The notes under the pieces: model-generated | Databases searched by the model: none | Seen by the model: the letters and a program-made list of their open reading frames with translations, nothing else | Told to the model about the DNA's origin: nothing | Shown: positions 43,662 to 52,820 of the stretch, one piece after another | Numbering within the stretch: the first letter of the stretch is position 1 | How the letters are laid out: every line of letters begins with the position of its first letter | Translations under genes and position numbers: made by a program | Source: Hyphomonadaceae bacterium | GTDB lineage: Bacteria > Pseudomonadota > Alphaproteobacteria > Caulobacterales > Aquidulcibacteraceae | Assembly: GCA_023384105.1 (NCBI GenBank) | Contig: JAHDXR010000001.1 | Location: 1-64,000, forward strand | Direction: 5' to 3' | DNA length: 64,000 nucleotides

Positions 43662-44564
43662 ATGAGCGGGGCGCGCGCCAACTTGCCGGACAATGTACGC
43701 GGCGTCCTCTGGATGCTCGTGTCGGCGCTGTGCTTCACGGTGATGACGTCGTGCATCAAGTTCCTGGCGCTCAGGGATTATTCCGAAAGCCAGATGCTGT
43801 TCTTCCGCTGCGCCGCGGGCGTGATCCTGCTGGCGCCGGCGATGATCCGCGGCGGCTGGAGCGTGTGGGCGACGTCGCGGCCGTGGGTGATGGCGCGGCG
43901 CTGCATCGGCTCGGCCATCGGCGTGCTGCTGGCCTTCTATGCGTTCGGCAACATGCCGCTGGCGACGGCGCAGTCGCTCTCGTTCGCGCGCTCGCTGTTC
44001 GTGGTGCTGCTGGCGATGCTGCTGCTGCGCGAGAAGGTGGGCGCGTGGCGCCAGAGCGCGCTGGCGATCGGCTTTGTCGGCATTCTGATGATGCTGCGGC
44101 CGGCCGAGATGCAGTTCGACATGGCCGCGGCGGCGTCGCTGACCTCGGCGCTGCTGATGGCCTACACCATCGTGACGGTGAAGGACCTTTCGCGCGACCA
44201 CACGACGATCTCGCTGGTGCTGTGGATGAATGCGGCGACGACGCTCTTGTCGCTGCCGTTCGCGTTTCTCGGCTGGCGCACGCCGGGGCCGGTCGATGCG
44301 GGCGTGTTCGCGCTGCTCGCGGTCGCGGGCGTGGTGGCGCAGACCTCGTTCACGCGTGGGCTCACGGCGGGGGACGCCTCGCTGATGGCGCTGATGGACT
44401 ATGTGCGGCTGCCGCTGGCGGCGCTGGCGGGGCTGCTCATCTTCCACGAACTCTTGGACGCCTGGACCATCGCCGGCGCGGCGGTCGTGATCGGCTCGAC
44501 CGTGGTGATCACGGTGCGGGAGGCGCAGCTGGCGCGCAGGCGCGCCCCGCCGGCGCCGGACTAG
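43662..44564 (+). CDS. EamA/DMT-family transporter
   Basis: A 300-aa polytopic protein with ten predicted hydrophobic segments arranged as two EamA repeats (about residues 13-145 and 155-290). First-repeat markers are LWMLVSALCFTVMTSCIKF and FYAFGNMPLATAQSLSFARS; second-repeat marker MDYVRLPLAALAGLLIFHE. DMT exporters move metabolites such as amino acids; the substrate is not readable. It ends 25 bp before polA. Confidence 0.9.
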   Translation: MSGARANLPDNVRGVLWMLVSALCFTVMTSCIKFLALRDYSESQMLFFRCAAGVILLAPAMIRGGWSVWATSRPWVMARRCIGSAIGVLLAFYAFGNMPLATAQSLSFARSLFVVLLAMLLLREKVGAWRQSALAIGFVGILMMLRPAEMQFDMAAAASLTSALLMAYTIVTVKDLSRDHTTISLVLWMNAATTLLSLPFAFLGWRTPGPVDAGVFALLAVAGVVAQTSFTRGLTAGDASLMALMDYVRLPLAALAGLLIFHELLDAWTIAGAAVVIGSTVVITVREAQLARRRAPPAPD

Positions 44565-44589
44565 AGACGCGCGCGTCCGAAGCGCTTAT

Positions 44590-47451
44590 ATGGCGGCCAT
44601 GGCCAAGAACGACGCGCCCCGCCTTTTCCTCATCGACGGCTCCGGCTACATTTTCCGCGCCTACCACGCGCTGCCGCCGCTGACGCGCGCGTCCGACGGG
44701 CTCTCCGTCGGCGCCGTGGCCGGCTTCTGCAACATGCTGTGGAAGTTCCTGTCGGAGATGAAGGGGACGGACGCGCCGACCCATCTCGCGGTGATTTTCG
44801 ACAAGAGCGAGATCACTTTCCGCAACGCGCTGTTTCCGGAGTACAAGGCGCATCGGCCGCCGGCGCCGGAAGACCTGGCGCCGCAGTTTCCGCTGATCCG
44901 CGACGCGACGCGCGCATTCAACCTGCCATGCATCGAGATGGGCGGCTTCGAAGCGGACGATCTGATCGCGACCTATGCGCGCCAGGCCGCCGCGGCCGGC
45001 GCGACGGTGAAGATCGTGTCGTCCGACAAGGACCTGATGCAGCTGGTCGTCGACGGCGTGATCCAGCTCTACGATCCGATGAAGAACCGCGCGCTGGGGC
45101 CGGAAGCGGTGATGGAGAAGTTCGGCGTGGCCCCGGAGAAGGTGGTCGACGCGCAGGCGCTGATCGGCGATTCGATCGACAACATCCCCGGCGCGCCGGG
45201 CATCGGGCCGAAAACGGCCGCGGAACTGCTGGCGCAGTTCGGCTCGCTCGAAGCGATCCTGGAGCGCGCCAACGAGATCAGGCAGCCGAAGCGGCGCGAG
45301 ACCCTGATCAGTCACGCCGATCAGATCCGGCTTTCGAAGGTGCTGGTGACGCTGAAGGACGACGTGCCGGTCGAGGAGAAGTGGGAAAGCTTCGCCGTGC
45401 GCGAGCCGGAGCCGTCGATGCTGCTGCAATTCCTCGACGCGATGGAGTTCCGGACGCTGAGCCGGCGCGTGCGCGAATCCTACGCGCGCGAGAAGGGCGC
45501 CGAGATCGTGGCCTCCTACGCGGCCGGCGCCGCGGCGCCGGCAGGCGCGGTGACCGAAGAGATCGAGCGCGAGTTCAAGCGCGCAGCGTACCGGTGCGGG
45601 CGGGATTTGGGCGAACTCGAACGGTTCGTCGCCCGCGCCAAGGCGGCCGGCGTGGTCGGTCTCGACACCGAGGCGGATGCGATCGATGCGGCGGGCGCCG
45701 AACTGGTCGGCTTTTCGCTCGCGGTCGCGCCGAACGACGCGATCTACGTGCCTTTGGGCCATCGCGGCGCCGATCCGCGCGCGGGCGAACTGTTCGCGAG
45801 CGAGGCGCCGGACGCGCCGCTCGCAGCCGATACCGGGCCGCAGATTCCGCGCGCGGCGGCGCTGGCGGCGGTGCGGGCGCTGCTGGAGGACCCGGCGGTG
45901 CTCAAGGTGGGCCTCAACATCAAGTGGGACATCGCCATGTTCGCCAAGCATGGCGTCGCGCTCGCGCCGTACGACGATCCGATGCTGATCTCTTATGCGC
46001 TCTATGGCGGGCTCGATCCGCACGACAAGGCGTTCCTGGTCGAGAAGCATCTTGGCCATGGGCTCACGCCGCTTACGGAGGTCGCCGGCAAGGGCAAGGC
46101 GCAGGTCAGCTTCGATCTCGTCCCGATCGATCGCGCCTCGGTCTATTCGTGCGAGCACGCGGACGCGGCGCTGCGGCTGTGGCGCAAGCTGAAGCCGGAG
46201 CTGGGGCGCGAGAAGCTCGCGACGGTGTACGAGACGCTGGAGCGGCCGCTGCCGCCGGTGCTGGCGGCGATGGAGTACGAGGGGATCAGGATCGATCCGC
46301 AGATGCTGTCGCGGCTGTCCGGCGACTTCGCCCAGCGCATGCTGCAGTTCGAACAGGAGGCGTACGCGCTGGCGGGACGCGAGTTCAACATCGGCTCGCC
46401 GAAGCAGCTGGGCGAAATCCTGTTCGACGAGATGAAGCTGCCGGGCGGCTCGCGCACCAAGACCGGCGCCTGGTCGACCGACGCGACCATCCTCGAAGAA
46501 CTGGCGGAAGAACACGATCTGCCGCGCAAGCTGCTGGACTGGCGCCAGCTCTCGAAGCTGCGCTCGACCTACACCGAGGCGCTGGGACAGGCGATCAATC
46601 CCAGGACCGGCCGCGTGCACACCAGCTACGCGCTGGCGGCGACGACGACGGGGCGGCTGTCGTCGAACGATCCCAACCTGCAGAACATTCCAATCCGCAC
46701 CGAGGAAGGCCGGCGCATCCGCGACGCGTTCGTGGCGGCGCCGGGCAATGTGCTGGTCTCGGCGGACTACTCGCAGATCGAACTGCGCCTGCTCGCGCAT
46801 GTCGCCGACATCGCCCAGCTGAAGCAGGCCTTCGCCGACAAGATCGACATCCACGCGATGACGGCCTCGGAGATGTTCGGCGTGCCGCTTTCGGCGATGA
46901 CGCCGGAGATCCGGCGCAACGCCAAGGCGATCAATTTCGGCATCATCTACGGCATCTCGGCGTTCGGCCTGGCGCGCAATCTGGGCATCGAGCGCGAAGA
47001 GGCGGGCGCTTACATCAAGCGCTATTTCGAGCGCTTCCCAGGCATCCGCGATTACATGGAGGAGACCAAGACGTTCGCGCGCGCCAACGGCTATGTGAAG
47101 ACGATCTTCGGCCGCCGCATCTGGGTCGCCGGCATCAAGTCGAAGAACGCGCAGGAGCGCGCTTTCGCCGAGCGCCAGTCGATCAACGCGCCGCTGCAGG
47201 GCGCCGCCGCCGACATTATCCGCCGGGCCATGGTGCGGCTGCCGGCGGCGATTGCGCGGGCGGGGCTGAAGTCGCGCATGCTGCTGCAGGTGCACGACGA
47301 ACTGGTGTTCGAGGCGCCCAAGCACGAGGCGGAGGCGCTGTGCGCGCTGGCGCGCGAGGTGATGGAGGCCGCGCCGGAGCCTGCGGCGACGCTCAGCGTG
47401 CCGCTGACGGTCGAGGCCAAAGCCGGCGCGACCTGGGGCGCGGCCCACTAG
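44590..47451 (+). CDS. polA: DNA polymerase I
   Basis: A 953-aa repair and primer-removal polymerase with 5'-3' exonuclease (residues 1-300: FLIDGSGYIFRAYHALPP, GGFEADDLIAT, GDSIDNIPGAPGIG), 3'-5' exonuclease (about 340-540) and polymerase domain (motif A VSADYSQIELRLLAH, motif B RRNAKAINFGIIYG, motif C QVHDELVFEA). In the proofreading site Asp359 and Glu361 (GLDTEAD), Asp447 (NIKWD) and Tyr519 are present, but the position of E. coli Asp501 is His523 (YSCEHAD, codon at 46156). The polymerase site is intact. An in-frame ATG at 44599 is an alternative start. Confidence 0.97.
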   Translation: MAAMAKNDAPRLFLIDGSGYIFRAYHALPPLTRASDGLSVGAVAGFCNMLWKFLSEMKGTDAPTHLAVIFDKSEITFRNALFPEYKAHRPPAPEDLAPQFPLIRDATRAFNLPCIEMGGFEADDLIATYARQAAAAGATVKIVSSDKDLMQLVVDGVIQLYDPMKNRALGPEAVMEKFGVAPEKVVDAQALIGDSIDNIPGAPGIGPKTAAELLAQFGSLEAILERANEIRQPKRRETLISHADQIRLSKVLVTLKDDVPVEEKWESFAVREPEPSMLLQFLDAMEFRTLSRRVRESYAREKGAEIVASYAAGAAAPAGAVTEEIEREFKRAAYRCGRDLGELERFVARAKAAGVVGLDTEADAIDAAGAELVGFSLAVAPNDAIYVPLGHRGADPRAGELFASEAPDAPLAADTGPQIPRAAALAAVRALLEDPAVLKVGLNIKWDIAMFAKHGVALAPYDDPMLISYALYGGLDPHDKAFLVEKHLGHGLTPLTEVAGKGKAQVSFDLVPIDRASVYSCEHADAALRLWRKLKPELGREKLATVYETLERPLPPVLAAMEYEGIRIDPQMLSRLSGDFAQRMLQFEQEAYALAGREFNIGSPKQLGEILFDEMKLPGGSRTKTGAWSTDATILEELAEEHDLPRKLLDWRQLSKLRSTYTEALGQAINPRTGRVHTSYALAATTTGRLSSNDPNLQNIPIRTEEGRRIRDAFVAAPGNVLVSADYSQIELRLLAHVADIAQLKQAFADKIDIHAMTASEMFGVPLSAMTPEIRRNAKAINFGIIYGISAFGLARNLGIEREEAGAYIKRYFERFPGIRDYMEETKTFARANGYVKTIFGRRIWVAGIKSKNAQERAFAERQSINAPLQGAAADIIRRAMVRLPAAIARAGLKSRMLLQVHDELVFEAPKHEAEALCALAREVMEAAPEPAATLSVPLTVEAKAGATWGAAH

Positions 47452-47457
47452 CCGAAA

Positions 47458-47472
47458 CGCCGGCGGTCCATA
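47458..47472. repeat. Short half copy of the ATGGACCGCCGGCG repeat
   Basis: CGCCGGCGGTCCATA immediately after polA, the right terminal 15 bp of the composite element. The rest of the 205-bp gap to chvI holds an inverted repeat GACGGC-N7-GCCGTC (47597-47615) overlapping a TTGACG hexamer, which could be the chvI promoter region. Confidence 0.55.
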
Positions 47473-47656
47473 GGCGCTTGCGCGAGTTTCGAGTGCGATG
47501 CTTAGCCTATGGCCCCGCGTTCCCGCTTCTCTTCCCCTGATATTTCCGGCGAACGGCAGCGCCGGAGCGCCGGAACCTGTTTCCATGACATCGATTGACG
47601 GCTAAGACTGCCGTCACCACTTTATTACGGCAAAGTTAGGAATCCCGGCTCCTCCC

Positions 47657-48355
47657 ATGCCCACTATCGCTCTGGTCGACGACGACGAGAACATCCTGGC
47701 CTCCCTGAAAGTCCTGTTCGAGGGCGAAGGCTATTCCGTGCGCACCTATACGGACGGCGCGACTGCGCTGGCGGCGCTCTCCGAGACGCCGCCGGACGTC
47801 GCCATCCTCGACATCAAGATGCCGCGCATGGACGGCGTCGAGGTGCTGCGCCGGCTGCGGCAGGGGTCGAACCTGCCGGTGATCTTCCTGACCTCGAAGG
47901 ACGACGAGATGGACGAGGTGGTCGGCTTCAATGTCGGCGCCGACGACTATATCAAGAAGCCGTTCTCGCAGCGCCTGCTGTCGGAGCGGGTGAAGGCGCT
48001 GCTGCGCCGGAGCCGCGCCGGGGGGCCGGGCGTCGACGCGAGCAACGACAAGAAGCCGATCGTGCGCGGCGAACTCACGCTCGATCCGAACCGCCACGCC
48101 TGCACCTGGAAAGGCGAGCCGGTCCGGCTCACGGTCACCGAGTTTCTCATTCTCCAGGCGCTGGCGCAGCGCCCCGGCTACGTGAAGAGCCGCGATCAGC
48201 TGATGGACGCGGCCTATGACGATCAGGTCTATGTCGACGACAGAACAATCGACAGCCACATCAAGCGGCTCCGCAAGAAGTTCCGGGACATCGATTCCGA
48301 CTTCGACGCGATCGAAACCCTCTATGGCGTCGGCTACCGCTACAACGAGGCCTGA
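47657..48355 (+). CDS. chvI: OmpR-family response regulator ChvI
   Basis: A 232-aa response regulator: receiver domain with the acidic pocket VDDDEN, phospho-acceptor Asp near residue 52 in [13 protein letters not shown], and Lys in [10 protein letters not shown]; then a winged-helix DNA-binding domain ending TLYGVGYRY. ChvI with ChvG controls envelope, acid-stress and exopolysaccharide genes in alphaproteobacteria. The downstream kinase gene starts inside its last codons. Confidence 0.95.
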   Translation: MPTIALVDDDENILASLKVLFEGEGYSVRTYTDGATALAALSETPPDVAILDIKMPRMDGVEVLRRLRQGSNLPVIFLTSKDDEMDEVVGFNVGADDYIKKPFSQRLLSERVKALLRRSRAGGPGVDASNDKKPIVRGELTLDPNRHACTWKGEPVRLTVTEFLILQALAQRPGYVKSRDQLMDAAYDDQVYVDDRTIDSHIKRLRKKFRDIDSDFDAIETLYGVGYRYNEA

Positions 48356-49967
48356 CCGCCCGCACGATCTGCGCGCGTTCCTCAGTTCGCGCATCACGCG
48401 GACGATCTTCTTCTTCAACTTCTTCGGCCTGGCGATCCTGATCCTGGGCGTGCTGCTGCTCACGGAAATGCGGGCGGGGCTGACCGAGGCGCAGTTCCGC
48501 AACCTGCGCACCCAGGGCGAACTGATCACCAACCTGCTGATCGAAACCGGCACGGTCGAAGGCGATCCGTATCCGTACGTGAACGAGCCCGCGGTGCGCG
48601 CGGTGCTGCGCCGGATCCTGCCGCCGATCGCCGAAGGGCAGCGGCCGGGCGTGGGCCGGCCGCGTGTGCGCATGTTCGGCGCCGACAGCCGGCTGATCGC
48701 CGACAGCGACGTGATCTACGACCGGCTCGAAGAGCGGCCGCTGCCGGACGTCGGCCAGCAGCCCAGCATCGGCGAATCGATCGAGCGGGTGACGCAGCGG
48801 CTCGAATACCTGCGCATCACCCCGTGGCGGCCGACGGTGACGCTCGAAGAAGAGCATCGCCGCGCCATGCAGGGCGAGATCGTGCGCGGCGAGCGGCTGA
48901 ACGAGAAGGGCGAGCGCGTCGTCTCGGTGACGCTGCCGCTGCGGCGCGTGCAGCAGGTGATGGGCACGGTGACCATCGAGAGCGCCGACGTGGAGCGCAT
49001 CCTGGTCGCCGAGCGCGCCAGCATGATTCCGTTCGTGATCGGCGCCTCGATTGCGATCTTCCTGTCGTCGGTGCTGCTGGCGCTCTCGATCGCGCGGCCG
49101 CTGCGGCGGCTCGCCGGCGCCGCGGACAGCCTGCGGCTCACCGGCGCGACGCGGCTGTCGCTGCCCGACATTTCGCGCCGCAAGGACGAGATCGGCGCCC
49201 TCGGCCACTCGCTCGAGCAGATGACCGGCGCGCTCGCCGACCGCATCGACGCCAACGAGCGCTTCGCCGCCGATGTGAGCCATGAGATCAAGAACCCGCT
49301 GGCGTCGATCCAGTCGGCCGTGACCTCGGCGCAGAACGCCAAGAGCCCCGAGCAGCAGCAGCAGATGCTGGCCATCGTCGCTCAGGATGTGCACCGGCTC
49401 GACCGCCTGATCACCGACATCGCCCGCGCCAGCCGCATCGAAGCGGAGACGGCGCGGGGCGATCTGGGCCGCGTGGATGTCGGCGCGCTCTTGTTCGAAC
49501 TGGCCCGCGCCTACGCGCCGGACGATCGCAACGCTGTGAACGTGATCTTCAAGGGGCCGAAGCCCGAAGGGCTTTTCGTCGTCGGCCAGGCCGGGCCGCT
49601 CGGCCAGGTGTTCCGCAACCTGATCGACAACGCGCGTTCGTTCAGCCCGCCGGAGGGGCGCGTGGTGGTCTCGATCGAGGCCGCGCGGGGCAAGGACGGC
49701 CCCGTCATTCGCGCACTGGTGGAGGACGAAGGGCCGGGCATTCCGCCGGAGAACCTGGAGACCATCTTCGAGCGCTTCTACACCCAGCGCCCGAAGGGCG
49801 CGGCGTTCGGCGGCAATTCCGGCCTGGGGCTCTCGATCGCCCGGCAGATCGTCACCGCCCATCGCGGGCGCATCTATGCGCAGAACATCGAACGAGCGGG
49901 CGCCCCGCGCGCCGGCGCGCGTTTCGTGGTGGAGCTGCCGCCGGCGGGCGAGGCGCCGCGGCACTGA
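48324..49967 (+). CDS. chvG: Sensor histidine kinase ChvG
   Basis: A 547-aa kinase. A first TM helix (about residues 30-50, [19 protein letters not shown]) precedes a periplasmic domain of about 190 residues, a second TM helix (about 240-260), a HAMP domain ([16 protein letters not shown]) and a HisKA/HATPase core with the phospho-acceptor His near residue 320 in [15 protein letters not shown]-box [11 protein letters not shown]1 VEDEGPGIP and G2 [14 protein letters not shown]. The ATG at 48324 overlaps chvI by 32 bp, implying coupling. HprK usually follows in relatives but not here. Confidence 0.93.
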   Translation: MASATATTRPDRPHDLRAFLSSRITRTIFFFNFFGLAILILGVLLLTEMRAGLTEAQFRNLRTQGELITNLLIETGTVEGDPYPYVNEPAVRAVLRRILPPIAEGQRPGVGRPRVRMFGADSRLIADSDVIYDRLEERPLPDVGQQPSIGESIERVTQRLEYLRITPWRPTVTLEEEHRRAMQGEIVRGERLNEKGERVVSVTLPLRRVQQVMGTVTIESADVERILVAERASMIPFVIGASIAIFLSSVLLALSIARPLRRLAGAADSLRLTGATRLSLPDISRRKDEIGALGHSLEQMTGALADRIDANERFAADVSHEIKNPLASIQSAVTSAQNAKSPEQQQQMLAIVAQDVHRLDRLITDIARASRIEAETARGDLGRVDVGALLFELARAYAPDDRNAVNVIFKGPKPEGLFVVGQAGPLGQVFRNLIDNARSFSPPEGRVVVSIEAARGKDGPVIRALVEDEGPGIPPENLETIFERFYTQRPKGAAFGGNSGLGLSIARQIVTAHRGRIYAQNIERAGAPRAGARFVVELPPAGEAPRH

Positions 49968-49980
49968 CCGAAGGCATTAT

Positions 49981-50001
49981 TAATAATAGTTCTCATTATC
50001 A
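49981..50001 (-). promoter_or_regulatory. Fur-box-like palindrome
   Basis: Read on the minus strand the left half is TGATAATGA, the centre GAA and the right half CTATTATTA; 17 of 21 positions match the classical Fur consensus. It lies 14 bp after the chvG stop and 170 bp before the EIIA start, in a notably AT-rich patch. Binding by Fur is inferred; the regulated transcript could be EIIA-HPr or an RNA in the gap. Confidence 0.6.
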
Positions 50002-50041
50002 ATTTCGCCTGGCGCCAGAATCGAGAGCCGTCGCGCCAAGT

Positions 50042-50119
50042 CGAGGAAAAGCCGGCGCATGTTCATTCGGTCGCAGGGATGCTGCGCGGGTGCGGGTTTG
50101 GCTTTTCTCGCAACCGCGA
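50042..50119 (+). other. Foldable segment between the Fur-like box and EIIA
   Basis: CGAGGAAAAGCC (50042-50053) pairs with GGCTTTTCTCG (50100-50110) with one bulge; inside, CGCAG/CTGCG form a second hairpin (50072-50086), and TCGC-AACC-GCGA (50108-50119) is a third alternative. It may be a structured EIIA leader or a small RNA under the adjacent Fur-like box. No peptide of the HprK family can be read in the gap. Confidence 0.4.
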
Positions 50120-50170
50120 AAGAGTATTGTTGCCGGCCTTTACGAGTCCACCGGGTGGCGGGAGCTTGGA

Positions 50171-50581
50171 ATGATCGGCGTCGTCGTGGTGAGCCACGGT
50201 CGTCTGGCGGATGAATTCGTCGCCGCGGCGGAGCACGTACTCGGGCCGCAGCAGCAGATGCGCGCGGTCGCCATCGGCCCCTATGACGACATGGAGGAGC
50301 GCCGCGCCGACATCATCGACGCCGTGCGCAGCGTCGACACCGGCGACGGCGTCGTCATCCTCACCGACATGTTCGGCGGCACGCCCTCGAACCTCGCCAT
50401 CTCGGTGATCAACCAGGTGAAGATTGAAGTGATCGCAGGGGTGAACCTGCCGATGCTGATCAAGCTCGCCGAAGTGCGCGAGCGGATGAAGCTTCCCGAA
50501 GCGGCCCTGGCGGCGCAGGATGCGGGCCGGCGCTACATTCGAGTCGCGTCGGTGGAGCTGGCCGGCGGCCCAGCCACCTGA
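50171..50581 (+). CDS. PTS mannose-type EIIA domain protein
   Basis: A 136-aa EIIA(Man)-type phosphocarrier. The phospho-acceptor His is residue 9 in MIGVVVVSHGR; VVILTDMFGGTPSN near residue 58 is the family signature. In alphaproteobacteria this protein has no cognate sugar permease and works with HPr in the regulatory PTS-Ntr network. RBS GGGAGC precedes the ATG; upstream codons of the open frame read through the hairpin region. HPr follows after 12 bp. Confidence 0.93.
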   Translation: MIGVVVVSHGRLADEFVAAAEHVLGPQQQMRAVAIGPYDDMEERRADIIDAVRSVDTGDGVVILTDMFGGTPSNLAISVINQVKIEVIAGVNLPMLIKLAEVRERMKLPEAALAAQDAGRRYIRVASVELAGGPAT

Positions 50582-50593
50582 GGGGACTTGGGC

Positions 50594-50869
50594 TTGGGGC
50601 TGAAGCGCACTGTACCGATCACGAACCTTCGCGGCCTGCATGCGCGCGCCTCGCGCAAGGTGGCCGAACTCGCGCTCAATTACGACGAGACCACCATCAT
50701 GGTCCGTCGCGAAGGGGAGGAAGCCGACGCCCGCTCGCTGATGGACTTGATGATGCTGGGCGCCGGCGTCGGCTCCGAGGTCGAACTGGAAGCGGAAGGG
50801 CCGGAGGCCGAGAAGGCGCTCGACGAGATCGAAGCGCTGATCCGCGCCAAGTTTCACGAAGACGGATAG
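50594..50869 (+). CDS. ptsH: HPr phosphocarrier protein
   Basis: A 91-aa HPr. The phospho-acceptor His is His16 in LRGLHARASRKVAEL; the regulatory serine of HPr kinase targets is present as Ser48 in ADARSLMDLMML. I place the start at TTG 50594, 8 bases after GAGGGG; the TTG at 50588 is too close to the Shine-Dalgarno sequence. No ATG fits. It forms an operon with EIIA and belongs to the regulatory PTS rather than sugar uptake. Confidence 0.92.
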   Translation: MGLKRTVPITNLRGLHARASRKVAELALNYDETTIMVRREGEEADARSLMDLMMLGAGVGSEVELEAEGPEAEKALDEIEALIRAKFHEDG

Positions 50870-50930
50870 CCGTCGTCTTTCCGCCGCAATCTCTGCATCT
50901 GGCATGCATGGAAGGTCCAGGGGAGAGGCC

Positions 50931-52619
50931 ATGCACAGTGTGCGCATAGCGGCGGCGGGCTTGGCCGCGACGTTCTGCATGGGTCAGGCCGCGCCCGAGC
51001 GGCTCGACTACACGCTGACGCCGGTGCTGGAGCGCGGCGTGCTGCGGGCGGTTCAGTACGATCTGCGCTTCCGCGGCGAGGCCGACGGCGAGACCGTGCT
51101 GCGCCTGCCGGACTCCTGGGGCGGGCAGGACGATCTGTGGCGCAGCATCGAAGGGCTGACGGCGATCTCCGGCGCCGCGCTGCGCGACGGCGACGGCCCG
51201 GCGCAGCGCGTGCTCACGCATCGCCCCAACGCGCGCATCCATCTGCGCTATCGCGTGATCCAGGATTTCGAAGGCGCGCCGAACGCGGAGCAGGGCAACG
51301 CCTATCGGCCGGTGGTGCAGGCGAACTACTTTCATTTGATCGGCGAAGCGTCGCTGGCGGCGCCGGCCGGTTACGACGCCGCCGCGCCCGTACGCTGGCG
51401 CGCGCGCAATATGCCGCGCGGCTGGACGCTGGCGTCCGACCTGGAGCATCCCGGGCTCACGCTCGGCGACCTCCGGTCCAGCATCGCCGTCGGCGGCGAT
51501 TTCCGCATCGTGCGCGACGACGCCAGCCGGGTGCGCGTGGCGCTGCGCGGCGGTTGGCCTTTCGCCGACGCGGAGTTCAGCGCCAGCGTTGCGGAGATCG
51601 TGTCCGGCCAGCGCCGGTTCTTCGGCGATGCCGCTTCGCCCTATCTCGTCACGGTGATTCAGCTTGAGGCGCCGCAGCCCGGCTGGCGCTCGATCGGCGG
51701 CACGGGGCTGGGCGATGCGTTCGCGTTCTTCGCCACGCCCAACGGCGAGGCGCAGACGATCACGCGCATCCTCGCGCATGAGGGGCTGCACAGCTGGATT
51801 CCGGGCCGCCTCGGCGGCATGCCGCCGCAGGACGAGGCGGCGGACTACTGGCTCTCGGAAGGCTTCACCGATTTCTACACCGGCCGGGTGCTGGTGCGCG
51901 AAGGGCAATGGACGCCGGCCGAGTTCGCGGCCGACCTCAACCTGATGCTGCGCGCCTACGCCGAGTCGCCGGCGCGGACCGAGCCGAACGCGCGCGTCGT
52001 CGCCGACTTCTGGAACAATCGGGCGGTGCAGCAGCTCCCCTATCAGCGCGGCCGTCTGCTGGCGACCGTCTGGGACGCGCGCCTGCGCGCCGCGGGCGGG
52101 CGCGATCTCGACGACGTCATTCTCGACATGCGCGACCGCGCCGCGCGCGGCGAATCCGGCGTCGCCGCTGAGCTGTTCCAGGTCTCGGCGCAGCATTTCG
52201 GTTTGGACGTGCGCGAGGATATCGACGCGTTCGTACGGCGCGGCGCGGCGATTGCGCTGCCGGAGGATGCGTTCGCGCCGTGCGGCAGCATCGTCGCCGA
52301 GCTGACGCCGGCGTTCCATCGCGGCTTCGATATCGAAGCCACCACGGCGAACAACAATATCGTGACCGGCGTGGATACGGGCCTGCCGGCTTACGCCGCC
52401 GGCGTTCGTGACGGCATGGTGCTGATCACGCGCACGGCCGGCGAGATCGGCGACGCCGGCCAGGAGATCGCCTACGTTATGCGCGACGGCGAGACCGAGC
52501 GCACGTTCCGCTACATGCCGCGCGGCCATGGCGCGGTCGCTCTGCAACGCCTCGTGCTGGCGGACGATCTCGAAGGCGAGCGCCTGGCGCAGTGCGTCGC
52601 CGTCCTTGGCGGCGGGTGA
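50931..52619 (+). CDS. M61-like metallopeptidase with PDZ-like domain
   Basis: A 562-aa exported zinc peptidase related to M61 glycyl aminopeptidases. After a signal-like N-terminus (VRIAAAGLAATFCMG), an N-terminal beta domain leads to the thermolysin-like core: ILAHEGLHSWIPG (HExxH near residue 283) and WLSEGFTDFYTG with the third-ligand Glu near 310. The C-terminal 90 residues (NIVTGVDTGLPAYAAGVRDG) look like the PDZ domain of this family. RBS GGGGAGAGG. Substrate unknown. Confidence 0.85.
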   Translation: MHSVRIAAAGLAATFCMGQAAPERLDYTLTPVLERGVLRAVQYDLRFRGEADGETVLRLPDSWGGQDDLWRSIEGLTAISGAALRDGDGPAQRVLTHRPNARIHLRYRVIQDFEGAPNAEQGNAYRPVVQANYFHLIGEASLAAPAGYDAAAPVRWRARNMPRGWTLASDLEHPGLTLGDLRSSIAVGGDFRIVRDDASRVRVALRGGWPFADAEFSASVAEIVSGQRRFFGDAASPYLVTVIQLEAPQPGWRSIGGTGLGDAFAFFATPNGEAQTITRILAHEGLHSWIPGRLGGMPPQDEAADYWLSEGFTDFYTGRVLVREGQWTPAEFAADLNLMLRAYAESPARTEPNARVVADFWNNRAVQQLPYQRGRLLATVWDARLRAAGGRDLDDVILDMRDRAARGESGVAAELFQVSAQHFGLDVREDIDAFVRRGAAIALPEDAFAPCGSIVAELTPAFHRGFDIEATTANNNIVTGVDTGLPAYAAGVRDGMVLITRTAGEIGDAGQEIAYVMRDGETERTFRYMPRGHGAVALQRLVLADDLEGERLAQCVAVLGGG

Positions 52620-52820
52620 GGCGTCTGGCCCGAAGCGATGGAACCTGTGTTCCCCGAAGCGTTGAGCCGGGGGGCCCCGCGCCGCGCGCGGGGCGAATAT
52701 CTCGCGGGCGCAACATGAAACCCGCACGCCTGCCGCGTGCATCGCCTATGAATTGACGTTGCGTCGGCTGAACATCGCGCGATCATTCTCACCCTATCGA
52801 GATCGAGGGGAGGACCGCTC

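Noticed and set aside
44509-47586. A 1,025-codon open frame antisense to polA
   Set aside because: Composition is that of a shadow frame; polA motifs on the plus strand are unmistakable.
52620-52820. A second structured RNA upstream of the channel gene
   Set aside because: GC-rich runs can be folded in many ways; I could not find a convincing unique stem or promoter pair.
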